Shown here: one piece after another, positions 1 to 10,831 of the stretch | Numbering within the stretch: position 1 is the first letter of the stretch | Layout of the letters: each line of letters opens with the position of its first letter | Assembly (NCBI RefSeq): GCF_037975245.1 | Contig: NC_092568.1 | Span: 32,088,501-32,152,500 of the forward strand | Direction: 5' to 3' | DNA length: 64,000 nucleotides | DNA from: Apostichopus japonicus | Taxonomy: Eukaryota; Echinodermata; Holothuroidea; Aspidochirotida; Stichopodidae | The notes under the pieces: generated by a model | Seen by the model: only the letters and a program-made list of their open reading frames with translations | The model's database searches: none | What the model was told of the DNA's origin: nothing | Translations under genes and position numbers: made by a program

Positions 1-280
1 TTCAGTGAAGTTTTCTTTTAGTGGACTTAACGTTAGAATTAATGTTTTTTTTGTGTAAATCAGTTTTTCTTTCCCCTCTCTGTATGCTACCATGACACCC
101 TGGCAAACTCCAGCCATAAAATATGCAGAGTAGAGCAGAATGTTAAATATTCTTTGAGTGAAACCAACGATGTCAACAAACCAAAGCTAGGGACGGATGA
201 CAGTATAATCTGAGGAATATTAATATAAAGATGGAAATAAAAGTGAAAAAATTTTCACATTGTTTTGTTCAACTTTTCAG
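1..280 (+). other. Intron 3' part upstream of exon 1
   Basis: AT-rich non-coding sequence ending in a pyrimidine-rich stretch and the acceptor 'aacttttcag' just before 281. It holds no other feature that I can support. The gene therefore begins upstream of this window. Confidence 0.7.
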
Positions 281-577
281 CCAATACCCCCAGAGTATAC
301 AGAGAAAGAGCTCCTTCTCAGGAAACTTCACCAGGAAGAGCAACAGCTCGGTTTATCCGAAGATCCTAACTTGAACAAGCTCGATGAGGATCTGGCTGCT
401 CTGAGGAGGAAGCTAGAGGATATGACGCAGGGTAAGCGTGTACACCACCAGTGTGTGGAGGAATACACCGCTGCTCGTACAGACTGCACGGAGCAACTGA
501 ATCATCTGGAAGAAGATATGAATGCATTGCTTGCTGACGAGACTTTAGCCGCAGAAGAGAAACTGGATTCATTGGAA
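281..577 (+). CDS. Exon 1 of the giant spectrin-repeat gene (internal exon, 99 codons)
   Basis: Acceptor 'cttttcag' and donor 'gaa|gtaagg' bound a 297-base exon in phase 0 at both ends. It starts PIPPEYTEKELLL and is rich in Glu, Leu, Lys and Gln with a clear heptad rhythm (QLNHLEEDMNALL), so a coiled coil or helical bundle is expected. An internal 'g|gtaagc' at about 431 could act as an earlier donor, but the reading frame beyond it keeps the same helical composition for another 48 codons, so I keep the longer exon. The next exon found lies 11.6 kb downstream; a missed small exon in between is possible. Confidence 0.82.
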
Positions 578-929
578 GTAAGGGGAATAATATTATTTTT
601 ATTGTTGTGTTGCATGTGTTCTTCTCTGTACATGTTCAATGGATTCACAATGGTTAATATTATTCATCTTTCTTGTGTATGTACTTGACCAGTCGGATGA
701 TGTATTTTTGACTTTTTTCTTTTTATTCAAATCCTTTCCAAACAGTTTTTTTTTTAAATTTTCCCTGAATATTTGTCATCGTTTTTGTAAGATTGAGAAG
801 TCAGAATGTTTGCTGGTGGTACTATATGTTCTTCTCTGTACTTGCTTGATAGGATCAGAATTTTTGAGTATAACTCCTGTTTCCATGAATTTTCCTGTGT
901 ACATGCTAGATCCGTGGAAACTTGGTTTT
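578..929 (+). other. Intron 1, first part
   Basis: T-rich intronic sequence after the exon 1 donor. Apart from degenerate traces of the 60-bp repeat that follows, I see nothing in it. Confidence 0.7.
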
Positions 930-1690
930 GGTCTTACTATATATATACCAGATCAGTTAAACCAGTTGCTTGGGCTTACTATGTGTCCTCCTGTATATAT
1001 ATATACCGGATCAGTTAAACCAATTGCTTGGGCTTACTATGTGTCCTCGTCTGTATAAACCAGATCAGATAAACCAATTGCTTGGGCTTACTATGTGTCC
1101 TCCTGTATATATATATACCGGATCAGTTAAACCAGTTGCTTGGGCTTACTATGTGTCCTCCAGTATTTATATACCGGATCAGTTAAACCAATTGCTTGGG
1201 CTTACTATGTGTCCTCCTGTATAGATATATACCGGATCAGTTAAACCAATTGCTTGGGCTTACTATGTGTCCTGTAAATATATACCGGATCAGTAAAACT
1301 AATTGCTTGGGCTTCCTATGTGTCCTTGTCTGTATAACCAGATCAGTTAAACCAATTGCTTGGGCTTACTATGTGTCCTGTAAATATATACCGGATCAGT
1401 GAAACTAATTGCTTGGGCTTACTATGTGTCCTTGTCTGTATAACCAGATCAGTTAAACCAATTGCTTGGGCTTACTATGTGTCCTGTAAATATATACCGG
1501 ATCAGTAAAACTAATTGCTTGGTCTTACTATGTGTCCTCCTGTATATATATACCGGATCAGTTGAACCAATTGCTTGGGGTTACTATGTGTCCTCGTCTG
1601 TATTTACCAGATCAGTTAAACCATGGAGGTAAAAACAGACCTCCATGGTTAAATCAATTGCTTGGGCTCACTATGTGTCCTCCCAGTACA
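930..1690 (+). repeat. 60-bp minisatellite, about 13 copies
   Basis: A unit of about 52-60 bp with the core 'gcttgggcttactatgtgtc' and 'accggatcagttaaacc' repeats about 13 times. Towards the middle (about 1271-1500) two unit types alternate, one with 'cctgtaaatatata' and one with 'cttgtctgtataacc', giving a second-order period of about 104 bp. The short open frames through it, for example at 970-1402, follow from the repeat period and are not genes. Confidence 0.9.
1619..1650. repeat. Perfect 12-bp inverted repeat inserted in a minisatellite unit
   Basis: The arms AACCATGGAGGT (1619-1630) and ACCTCCATGGTT (1639-1650) are perfectly complementary around an 8-base loop. The hairpin interrupts one minisatellite unit exactly between 'gatcagttaaacc' and 'caattgcttggg', which the other units have joined. 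Confidence 0.9.
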
Positions 1691-2107
1691 TACCTGATGT
1701 AAAGTTTGTAAAGCGTTTGTTTCATTTTAAAATGTGTGGCTCCTCTGGGTATGCTTGATCAATTGAAAGTTTCGTTGGTTTTATGATAAGTTCCCAGTAT
1801 ATCCTCATAATCATACAAATAACGTGAACATTATGCAAACGATCACATTTGTTTGTTTTATGATATTTTTAGTCATAAGGATACTGTAGGTTAGAACATA
1901 CTTGCGTCAGAAACTGACATTTCCTCAAAAGTAGAATCCTGTGTGAAATGGTCAATCAGCATTTTATAGCTTATTTCTAAATATTTAATAATAATAATTA
2001 CCCTAACATTGGCAATTTTGTTTATTTTGATATGAAGCAAACAAATTAATCTATGGAAAAGCTTAAAGGATTATTTTAATTTTTATCACCCAGAATGACC
2101 GACGATA
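1691..2107 (+). other. Intron 1, plain stretch
   Basis: AT-rich sequence between the minisatellite and the retroelement. I see no gene or repeat in it. Confidence 0.6.
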
Positions 2108-2132
2108 TTTTAAACTGTGTAAAAGTAAGTTG

Positions 2133-2171
2133 GCCTGACATTTCGATCCTAGCAGGATCTTCTTCAGAGGC
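2133..2171 (-). ncRNA. Hammerhead-ribozyme-like motif of the Penelope-like element
   Basis: Read on the minus strand, the order is GCCT (stem I), CTGAAGA (matching the core CUGANGA), one extra A, GATCCT-GCT-AGGATC (a perfect 6-bp stem II), GAAA, then TGTC (cleavage triplet GTC), then AGGC, which pairs perfectly with the stem I start. Stem III is missing as a hairpin and is reduced to ATGT between GAA and C. Hammerhead motifs with tiny stem III are known from Penelope-like elements, where dimers may supply that stem. The extra A and the weak ATGT pairing make activity of this copy uncertain. Confidence 0.5.
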
Positions 2172-2486
2172 TAAATGACAAGTTACAGTAACAGAGGGGA
2201 CAAAAACACGCACAGAATACAGACAGGTTAATGAGCACGGTGAACACAATGAGATGGATGAAAGGGGATTATAAGTAGAAAGCAACAGGAGAAGAGGAGA
2301 GGAAGGAGATAAACTGTGGAGGGACAAAGAGAGGATTAAAGGCACAGGGTAGGGAATGAACTGGAGAGGGACAAAGACAGAAAGGTGTGAAGAAAAATGG
2401 AGGGGAAGAGAGCTGTGAGAAGAAGAGTGAAAGGGGGGGGGGGGGGGGAGGGAGAAAGGGGAGAAGGAGTAGGGAACAGAGGAAAG

Positions 2487-3851
2487 TTAGTCATGTCCTT
2501 CCTGAATGTTCAGCCCATGAGGTTTAATGGTACGAAGGCGTTGCATCCAGAGCCTCTCTCTGCTGATTCGTGCTAGGTCAGGACGGCTACCTAAGGATTC
2601 AGTCCCCTGTAGGGACATGTCGTTAATGGTATGGTTGGGAAGGTTAAAATGTTCTCCAACTGGGGTCTCAGTCTTCATGGTGTTGACTGTGGATCTGTGA
2701 CCATAGAATCGCTTCTTGAGGGTGGTTTTGGTTTCGCCAACATACTGGAAGCCGCAAACTCTACAAGAGATCAGATAGATGACATTGGTGGTAGTGCAAG
2801 TGATGTGACCCTTAGTCTTGTGTGTGAGTTGCATGCTGTGGCTGGTGATGGAATTGGATTCAACAATGTGGTGGCTGCAGACAATGCATCTCGAAGTACG
2901 ATCACATTTGAAGGTACCATGCTGAATGGGTGTGGGGTTAGAAGTTAGAGGTGGAACAGCAGCGCGTACAAGAAGGTCTCGTAGGTTGCGTGGTCGTCTG
3001 TAGGCGATGATGGGTTTTTCAGGGACGGCTCGTTGGAGTCTATCTGAAGTGAGTAGAATGTTGTGGTTGTTAGAGGTGATTTTCTGAAGGGGAGGAAGAT
3101 TTGGGTGGAAAGTAACAACCAGGGGCAGCTTGTTGTCGCAATCTCGTCCCTTTTTGTCCTTCACTGCCAAAGTAGATGATCTGGAAAGGGAGCGGACTCT
3201 CTGAATGGCTTCACGCACCCTTCTGGCACTATGGCCCCTGGCAATAAGGTGTTTTTCCAAAGCATCTGTATGGCGAATGAAAGAGGAATTGTTAGAGCAA
3301 ATGCGACGAAGACGAAGTGCTTGACTGTAGGCAATTCCAGACTTGCAGTGACGGGGATGGCAGCTTGAAGAATGGAGATACTGGTGTGTGTCTGTGGGCT
3401 TGGTGTATAAGTCTGTAGAGAGAGAACCGTGTTCCTTGCGAACAGTCACATCGAGAAAGTTAACCTGTTGGTGAGAGTAATCAGAGGTGAATTTGATGGT
3501 GCTGTGGAAAGAATTGATGTGATTGATGAAGGTGAGCAGGCTATCCTCATCACTGGTCCAAATGAAGAAGATGTCATCAATGTAGCGCCACCAGATTAGG
3601 GGACGGCAGGGAGCCGTACTGAGCGTGCGTTCTTCAAGGCTAGACATAAACAGACATGCAAAGGAAGGAGCCATCCTGGTTCCCATGGCAGTCCCGTGTC
3701 TTTGAAGGTAATGCTTGTCCATGAACGTGAAGTTGTTTTTGGTGAGAACCTGTTGCATGAGAGCTTTGATGTCAGAGATGGGTGGACAAGGGTGGACCTT
3801 CTTAGACAGGGCTGCACACGTGGCTGCGATACCTTCAGCATGAGGGATGTT
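2487..3851 (-). pseudogene. Penelope-like reverse transcriptase with GIY-YIG endonuclease, N-terminally truncated
   Basis: The frame runs 423 codons from the first Met at 3758, and 31 more codons in frame up to 3851 give NIPHAEGI, a typical Penelope-type start of the palm region. Counted from that Met, motif B HGTAMGT is near residue 21, the catalytic YIDD at 59-62, FLDVTV near 100, a Cys/His cluster (CDRTSRCIVCSHH) follows, and near the C-terminus lies a GIY-YIG-like segment with LISCRVCGFQYVGET. This combination is diagnostic of Penelope-like elements. The N-terminal part of the enzyme is lost and a stop codon precedes the remaining frame, so the copy cannot move by itself, although the rest of the frame is intact, which suggests a fairly recent insertion. 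Confidence 0.9.
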
Positions 3852-3858
3852 TTAAACT

Positions 3859-4439
3859 ATACAAATAATAATTGAGGTCATCAGGATTGCTTCATTAGTA
3901 GCAACCCTTTGTCATACCTGTAAATTCCGGTTTTTGAGATAAATGCTGTGAATATCAAATTCTAGATAGGAAGTGGAAGTTCTTATTGTGATTGTATTAA
4001 TAATTAAACATTAGGCGTATCCTGTTCATCACATCAGGGTAACAGAAACGCTTTCAAGTTTAATTTTTTGAATTAATGCTGAAAACAAGAATTATGTGAA
4101 GTTCTGTTTGTTTTGGTATATATTTTTTTAATATTTAGTCCTTCTCCATCAATATTTCCCCTCTGCCTAAGTATCCTCAAACTCCAGCCAAACACCAAAT
4201 GAATCAAAGAAAAGAGATGGTAGTTTTCTTCATAACCCAGTGTAAGATGTGTTCCAATTGTGAATAGGTAAATGTTAATATTTAATTGTTACTGTGTTGA
4301 AAGATCAGACCAGTTTGAACGTTGATTTTCTTTTAAAGGACTGACCTGAGATAATGTGACTTCTTCAACAATCAAAAGAATCCTGGAGGTTGTCCAATGT
4401 AATCATTCCTCATTAGTTAACCTTGCTGGAGAATCAACT
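3859..4439 (+). other. Intron 1, plain stretch
   Basis: AT-rich sequence without a supported gene, repeat or signal. Confidence 0.6.
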
Positions 4440-4606
4440 GCTATGGTCTATATATATTTGGTTTATATATGGTCTATATATGGTCTATATATGGTCTATA
4501 TATGGTCTATATATGGTATATATAGACCATATATACAGACCATATACAGACCATATATATAGACCATATATATATATATAGACCATATATATATAGACCA
4601 TATATA

Positions 4607-4659
<53 letters not shown>

Positions 4660-4660
4660 C
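4440..4660. repeat. AT-rich palindromic microsatellite and (TA)n
   Basis: Several copies of TATATGGTCTA in one direction (to about 4517) are followed by their reverse complement AGACCATATA (to about 4610), then by a pure TA run to about 4658. The two halves are complementary over roughly 70 bases, so the region could form a cruciform or hairpin. Confidence 0.9.
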
Positions 4661-5199
4661 TCTTTCATCTCTACATCCCATTGGTTATTGGAAGTAGGTA
4701 TTTAGGTGACAAAAGCATTACAAGTTAGATGAACAACAAGGACAATTGACATGTATTCTGTTATTTTATTTGTATAGTTTATTGACCACATCCAGTCAAT
4801 AAGTGGAGTCATTGAGAGGTGACTGGAATTTACCTACTATTCAAAGGTGAAGAACTATCTGAGGCTTTATGAAGTTATTGAATTAAGTAAGCTTGTTAAG
4901 AATTAACAAGGTCTGTCAGAAGGAAGGAGGGATAACATATACGTGTGTTTAATACAGTGAGCTGGAAAATGAAGACATTAGTCTGGGCTATATGTAAATG
5001 TTTTTATGTCATAATGATTTATTAGAGAAGATGTTGGATGACAGAGATGTCCTAAAGTACTGTATGTAATATTACAAGCTCCTGAGTAAGAAGGAAGGTA
5101 ACTGCAGAATGTATGTATCAGGGAAGGAAAAAAAAGGTTTATATTAGAGTTGGAGGTATGTTTCTGAAGACTGTTTGCCTGAGGTTGTTGTGTCATCTA
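4661..5199 (+). other. Intron 1, plain stretch
   Basis: AT-rich non-coding sequence. I see nothing in it beyond short A or T runs. Confidence 0.6.
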
Positions 5200-6060
5200 G
5201 TGCTTAGGAAAGGGTGTAAATAGGTATTATGACAGAAATAAAATATTGTTTGTAGTTTGATTCCAAACAGTCTTTAATTGTTGTACGTTTTGAAATCTTG
5301 GTGACAGTGACTCAAAAACTAATCCTTGATAGACTGAAGTGAAAAATAGTCATGGAAGATGAAAGATGGATAACAACATTGGGTTGTTTACATTGCAATG
5401 TATAGGAAATAGCAAAAGAAAATCCAAGCAGGGAAGGAAAAGATCAGATTATGAAAGTTGCTGTCTTGATATGTAGGGATGATCGAATAGCAGAGAAAAG
5501 TATTTAGTTCTCTGAGCCAGAAGGAAACTATAGCAGCTTATGAAACTTGTTGTATTGGTTAGTGAGGAATATCAAATAACCAAAGCTGTTAGTTTGCTGC
5601 CCTTATGACATAAAGTAAGGTCATGCATGCATAATAATAATCATAATCATAATAATCATAATAATAATTATAATAATAATATTTATAATAATCATTTTTT
5701 TTTACGACGCTTAAGTATAGAAAGGGTGTTTATAGGTATTATAACAGAAATTAAATATTGTTTCTTGTGTGATTTTAGACAGTCTTTAATTGTTGAACGT
5801 TTTGAAATCTTGGTGACAGTGACTCAAAAGTTTAATCTTTACACTGGAGTACTCAATAGTCATAGAAGATGAAAGATGGATCACAACATGGGGTTGGTTA
5901 TGTATTGGATGTATAAGAGATAGCGGGAAAAAAAATTTAGGTCTCCAAGCAGGGAAGGAAAATATCAGATTAAGCAAGTTGATGTCTTGATTTGTCGGGA
6001 ATATCTAATTTAAACCAAAGCTGCTATTTTTTCACCCTATGAGAGAAAGTAAGGAAAACA
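5200..6060. repeat. Diverged direct duplication with a 510-bp offset
   Basis: The stretch from about 5209 ('gaaagggtgtaaataggtatta') to 5620 recurs from about 5719 to 6054 in the same order, sharing 'gtctttaattgttg', 'gttttgaaatcttggtgaca' and the final 'accaaagctg..agtaagg'. Substitutions and indels make it an old tandem duplication. A microsatellite of AAT and CAT units (about 5627-5693) separates the two copies. Confidence 0.85.
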
Positions 6061-7068
6061 GGAGGCTTAACTGGTTTCTGGTTCATTATATACACTCTAG
6101 GCTTTATTCACTATCAAACTTGCTTTATATGCTGTTACCAACATAATAATGAACTTTGGAAAGCAGTGAAGGAATGCATGAAGTGTAAATGTCAAAGTAG
6201 CCAGTTGCAATATGCTAGTAGCAACAGGGCTCCAATGTAGGTTTAGGTAGGGTGCTAAGTTAGTATATTACTAGTGTCAGGTGCTGTGACATAGTATCTA
6301 TGTTATAACATAGTTATGAATGTTCTAACCAGTAACCAAGAATCAATGATGTGTAAGAAACTAGTATGCATAGGTTATGGTGGCTTGTGAGGGTCATCTC
6401 TCACACCCATCTCTGCCCTCTTCCTTTAGCTGAGAAAGGGGCCAATACTGGGATCTCTCCCCCCCCCCCCAAATTATGTGCTGCAGGGATAACTGAGAGT
6501 TGACTGAGATTACAGGACTTGTATTACTGAGGTCACTAGTTTCAATCCAGCTGTTTGCCAATTACTTCCATCGAACCTTTAAGAGAAATTAGCATCAATT
6601 ACTGTCTTTTAAAATCCAGCCAGTTCACCCCATCCGGTCGTTTCTACGCTAGTGTTTACGATAAGGGAATTACCTCTCCCGATCAATGATTGTATTGTAT
6701 GGGGGCTTGTCCTCAATCAATTCTGTCTCCCTGTAATCTGAGCTGTTAATACACGACTCCTTTGTTATGCTGACAATGGCTTGAGATGCAGAGTATTGCT
6801 CTCAAGATCAGATGGGACTACTGCATCAAACTCCCGCATCTCCCCCACCGTCTGTATGTGAGTAAACAGAGGAAAAGTTGGTTTACTCAGGAGAGGCAGA
6901 AGTGTGTGTTGTAGTGATCAGTGTGCTTGTTTAAGAACGCTCAATGTTGTTGGAGCAATGTTTTCATCCGCTGTCACGAATTGTTATAGGGTTTTATTAC
7001 AAGAAATGGGAGCTGAGGTTTCCCACCCAAAGAGGAGACTTCAGAGAAGTGCTTCGAAAAGTGATACT
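6061..7068 (+). other. Intron 1, stretch with a possible small exon at 7006
   Basis: Mostly non-coding, with a C run at about 6461-6470. At 7006 an ATG in fair context opens MGAEVSHPKRRLQRSASK, which fits the N-myristoylation pattern MGxxxS followed by basic residues. The good donor after it (gtgagc at 7070) leaves phase 1, which does not match the phase-0 start of exon 2, so I do not call it an exon. Confidence 0.4.
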
Positions 7069-7450
7069 CGTGAGCATGTCAGTATGAACTTCGATAATAC
7101 TTTGATTATTATTCTTCCAATGCTTGTGAGCATCAGTATAAACTTAAATGTACTTTGATTTATATTCTTCCGATACTTTGTGAGCATGTCAGTATGAACT
7201 TAAGTCTACTTTAGATATATTCTTCCCATACTTGTGAGCATGTCAGTATGAACTTCAATAATACTGTGATTTATATTCTTCCGATACTTGTGAGCACATC
7301 AGTATAAACTTAGATGTACTTTGATTTATATTCTTCCGATACGCGTGAGCATGTCAGTATGAACTTAGATGTGCCTTAGATATATATTCTTCCATACTCG
7401 TGAGCATGTCAGTATGAACTTAAATGTACTTTAGATTTATTTTCTTCCAG
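7069..7450. repeat. 56-bp minisatellite, 7 copies
   Basis: Units built on 'gtgagcatgtcagtatgaac' followed by 'tttatattcttccgatact' repeat seven times with scattered substitutions and small indels. Only non-coding repeat structure is seen. Confidence 0.9.
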
Positions 7451-9816
7451 GACACAATATACAGCAAAATTAAATTGGTCCAGTTTTATTAATTAATCCT
7501 CAATATGTTCTTATTTCTTCAGGTATCTCTATTTGATATTATCGTCATTAATTTATTTTTAGGCAAGGAACTCTTTCATTCTATCAAAAGGACTATAAAG
7601 TCTACGCCGTGATGTTTCTCTCGTTTCTCAATGTTTATCACTTCCTGGTAGTAGTTATGTTATAATATTGTTGCTATTTCTGGACAGTAATTCAAGCTTA
7701 AGTGAGCAAGATTTAATTGGTGATAGAAACTAATTTGCCGATGGCAAACATGTTGAGCATTGTTAATTAATGGTCTCATGATTGGTATCTTTCGGGAAAG
7801 GTTTTATCTGTGTGTGTTGTTTTAATATCAACACATACTTTTGCTAAATAAGAAACTACATAGGTAAGTTAGCATATGATAGAATTTTATAGCATCTCCT
7901 ATTGTTGTTCGTTTGTCCGTCCGTCCATTCGTATCCATCAATCCATCCATTTTCAATGCTAGATCCAAACAATAATATCACATTAGACTGTATTTCATTA
8001 GCTTCACAAGTAGAGTCTCATTTTAAATAATGAAGTAAATGTTGGAAACTTTTTGAAAATTTTTAAGTTGTTTCTAAGGTGTGTATTAGTATGTATACAA
8101 TGACAAGTGACCAGATGGTTGAACTAGAATCATTTAGCTGCTACTAACACATGATAATAACCTTCATTTGTTGAAACAGTTTAGTGATTGTTGTCTTTAT
8201 TTGATCAATTTAAATTTTATTTTGAGTAATAGGTGATAGCTTTGGAAAGCAGCAATCCTCAAAATGTAACAATAGAACTAGTATCACCAGCATGTAACAG
8301 TAAACAGAGCATTTCTTGAACAGGTTGTTAATATTCCCAATGATAAATGCAGTAATGTGTTCAAACTGTCACAGTTTTTAGTGAACAAAAGGGTTAGGGG
8401 GAAGTCATACACAGCATAATTAATTCATACTCAGTATAATTAATTAATAATTAATTCATGTGTGTGTAGCTTAAATAAACCTGCTATACCCAGTACTTAA
8501 ACATATCATATGGTTTACTGTTGATGCAGCATGAAAAAATTATCTCTGAAAAGCTGCAATATCCAAAAAACAAAATATGAAAAATCAATCATGACACATC
8601 AGGTAGGTCTTATGTTAGTTATGGTTTTTGGAAAGGTGAGATAGGAGTGGCCTATTCATATGTGGTGTCATGTGTAGTGCCATGTTTGTTTACATTAGTC
8701 GGTCACTTGCGCCCTTGTTATGATCACAGTATTGTGTGATATCAACTGAACTTGTGTGTGTCTGAAATTTCTCTGTAGTAAACTTGATCTCGAAAATCGT
8801 TAACACTTTTTCCCAGGGTACCATAATGTTTGATTAATTTGTATTGCATGGGACAAAGAAACTTGCACAAAATAAAAACTTTAGCAGCACCCAGAAATGT
8901 TAGTGTGTGTATTGCTTAATGGGGAGAGTTTGAGTTTAAGTTTGATTTATTTCCACATAATATGAATACAATGGTGAATAGTTAAATTGCAAGGTAGTGG
9001 AGGATCGAGTGCTGAAGAAGCAGAGCTTTTACGAGCAGTCCCCCTTTACAAACCCAAATGTAAGAATACAACTATAAACTATATAGGACTAGTGTTGCAT
9101 TTAAGTTCTTTGTTGAAATAAATCCTCAAAAACAGATATTTGAGATGTTTTCAATTCTATTTCTCTAGATGAGATCAGACTGGTGGATTGCAACACATCG
9201 CTAACCAATGAGTGTTGGCACTATGAACATATTCATAGATATTGTTACAACTAGATAGAGCCCATATTCCTGCTTTTCGCTTTGTTGCGTTCAAGCAAAT
9301 TAAAACTTCGAAGACTGTTTGGTATAATATTAAGTAGATGGTTATTGTCCGTCAAAAAGCAGAACAAAATATTTGGATGCTTAACCATACAGTCTAGAGA
9401 GAAAACAATTGACTGAAAAAAAAGAGAAATTAAACCCACCATTTGCTCTTGTTTGGTAACTTTATTGATATGTTTTAGGGCGAGCTCTATTTTCTGTATT
9501 CTAGATCTATATTAGGATGCCTATGGTGGTTCATTAATTAAGTTGTACGTTTCTTGGTTGCCAAGCATCGATGATAACCTGTCCTTCATCTTACTCTAGT
9601 CGTTTCAAAGATATTACTCTGTTTTGACCATGAGATTGCAGACTGCATTTTCAGAGAGAGAGAGAGCTAATTGACTATGTTGAGGTAACCTGCCGAGGAG
9701 GTGACGTTCGGTGTATTACTGTAGGTCGGGCAAGATGTTGTGACATGATTGGATGTATTTCATACATGGAATGCTTTTGTGTACAGGTCTCTTAACTGAA
9801 AGAATTTTGTTCACCA
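7451..9816 (+). other. Intron 1, plain stretch
   Basis: About 2.4 kb of AT-rich sequence with a GTCCGTCC-type simple run near 7915, TAAT-rich sequence near 8430 and a GA run near 9654. I find no gene-like frame, RNA or mobile element. Confidence 0.55.
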
Positions 9817-9861
9817 ATGAATTGCTGTTGCTGTTTACGAAAGAGAAAACCTACGCAACGA
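9817..9861 (+). CDS. Candidate alternative first exon with a Cys-rich acylation motif
   Basis: The ATG at 9817 opens MNCCCCLRKRKPTQR and ends at a strong donor (cga|gtaaga) in phase 0, the phase needed to join exon 2 at 12220. A stop codon lies 27 bases upstream in the same frame, so this would be a true start and not an internal exon. Four Cys next to the N-terminus followed by basic residues resemble palmitoylated N-termini of the GAP-43 type. A transcript from here would give a shorter isoform that could bind membranes. There is no transcript evidence and the start context is only moderate, so this remains a candidate. Confidence 0.35.
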
Positions 9862-10831
9862 GTAAGATTAAAGTTTCTGGTAACTTTGTTTAGATTAATT
9901 GAGTTAAAAGTAAGAGTGTTGAAGGGTGGTCTCATTTCATTGTTTGGATATTAGATTCAGTTAATCTTTGTCAGTTTTCTTAAAAGTCTGAATTTCAACT
10001 GTTTACACTTGTCTACTGTGAAGCTGTCTTGTATTTCTACTGAGTTATGTTTATCGAGGGTATCAAAGGTTTTTAAGCAGCTTGTTTAGCGTTGACTTTG
10101 ATGAAGTTTTCACCATACTTGTTCCATAATTAAAATCCTGTACTACAATAGGGGTCATTTAATAGCTGGTAAACTCAACTTTCATTTCATGTAATGAAGA
10201 TTTGTAAGTGAAAACATTTAACAATTCTTCAGGTTGCTCTTTGTTAATTCCAGTGAATGGAAATTGTCAGCTGATAAAATGTTGAGAATTTCAGTCAAAT
10301 CAAGTTATTACCTGCTGAGTAATTAATATTTGGTAAAAAAAAGAAGAGAAAAGAAGAAAAAAAGAAGCTTAATACAATCTTTGCATATTGTCTTTTCAGT
10401 GATATTTGATTTGCTGCAATAAAATTGGTGGCCAAGCGTAATAAAGGGCTTTATGCTAGGCTATACCTAAGTAAGTTTCTTCATAACTGAATGTTATAAC
10501 CTGTGTAAAAGTTTGTGCATTATTGGTTAGATGTAATGTAAGAAATAACATTAAGTGTTTCTTGCTTTTCGTTAGGTTAATTAAGGGAACTTTCTCCAAT
10601 ATAAGATATAACCATGAAAGACTGACCTGCTATATTATAATATACAAATTTTCAAACAGGCCAAAGAAAGTTTTTGGCCATAACAAAGTCGAACGGATGA
10701 TGTCAGGATTGAATTTTAAAGATTGTGCTCTACCAACCGCTTGAGCTCCATCTTGAAGTTGGTGGAGATCCCTATATAACTGTCTCTTTCCTTGAACAGA
10801 AGGGTTGAGCCTGTCAAAAGAGATACTTCAT
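9862..10831 (+). other. Intron 1, plain stretch
   Basis: AT-rich non-coding sequence with an AAG-rich run near 10335-10368. No other feature is supported. Confidence 0.55.

Larger units (their letters stand above)
2108..3858 (-). mobile_element. Penelope-like retroelement, 5'-truncated, minus strand
   Basis: The element lies antisense to the host gene in intron 1. It contains a reverse transcriptase/GIY-YIG frame (2487-3851) and a 3' region (about 2117-2486) with a long purine-rich plus strand, a run of about 16 G, and a hammerhead-like motif near its end. The same 9 bases TTTTAAACT stand at 2108-2116 and 3850-3858 and may be the target-site duplication. The coding part begins abruptly at the codons for NIPHAEG, inside the conserved early reverse-transcriptase region, with a stop codon directly before it, so the copy is 5'-truncated. 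Confidence 0.85.

Noticed and set aside
431-436. Earlier splice donor inside exon 1
   Set aside because: The frame stays open and heptad-rich for another 48 codons to a better-placed phase-0 donor at 578.
639-1402. Plus-strand frames through the 60-bp minisatellite
   Set aside because: Repeat-driven, low-complexity translations that change frame from unit to unit.
930-1690. CRISPR-like repeat array
   Set aside because: The units are contiguous with no unique spacers, and the genome is eukaryotic.
2631-2948. Plus-strand frame of 105 residues
   Set aside because: It is antisense to the Penelope-like reverse-transcriptase frame.
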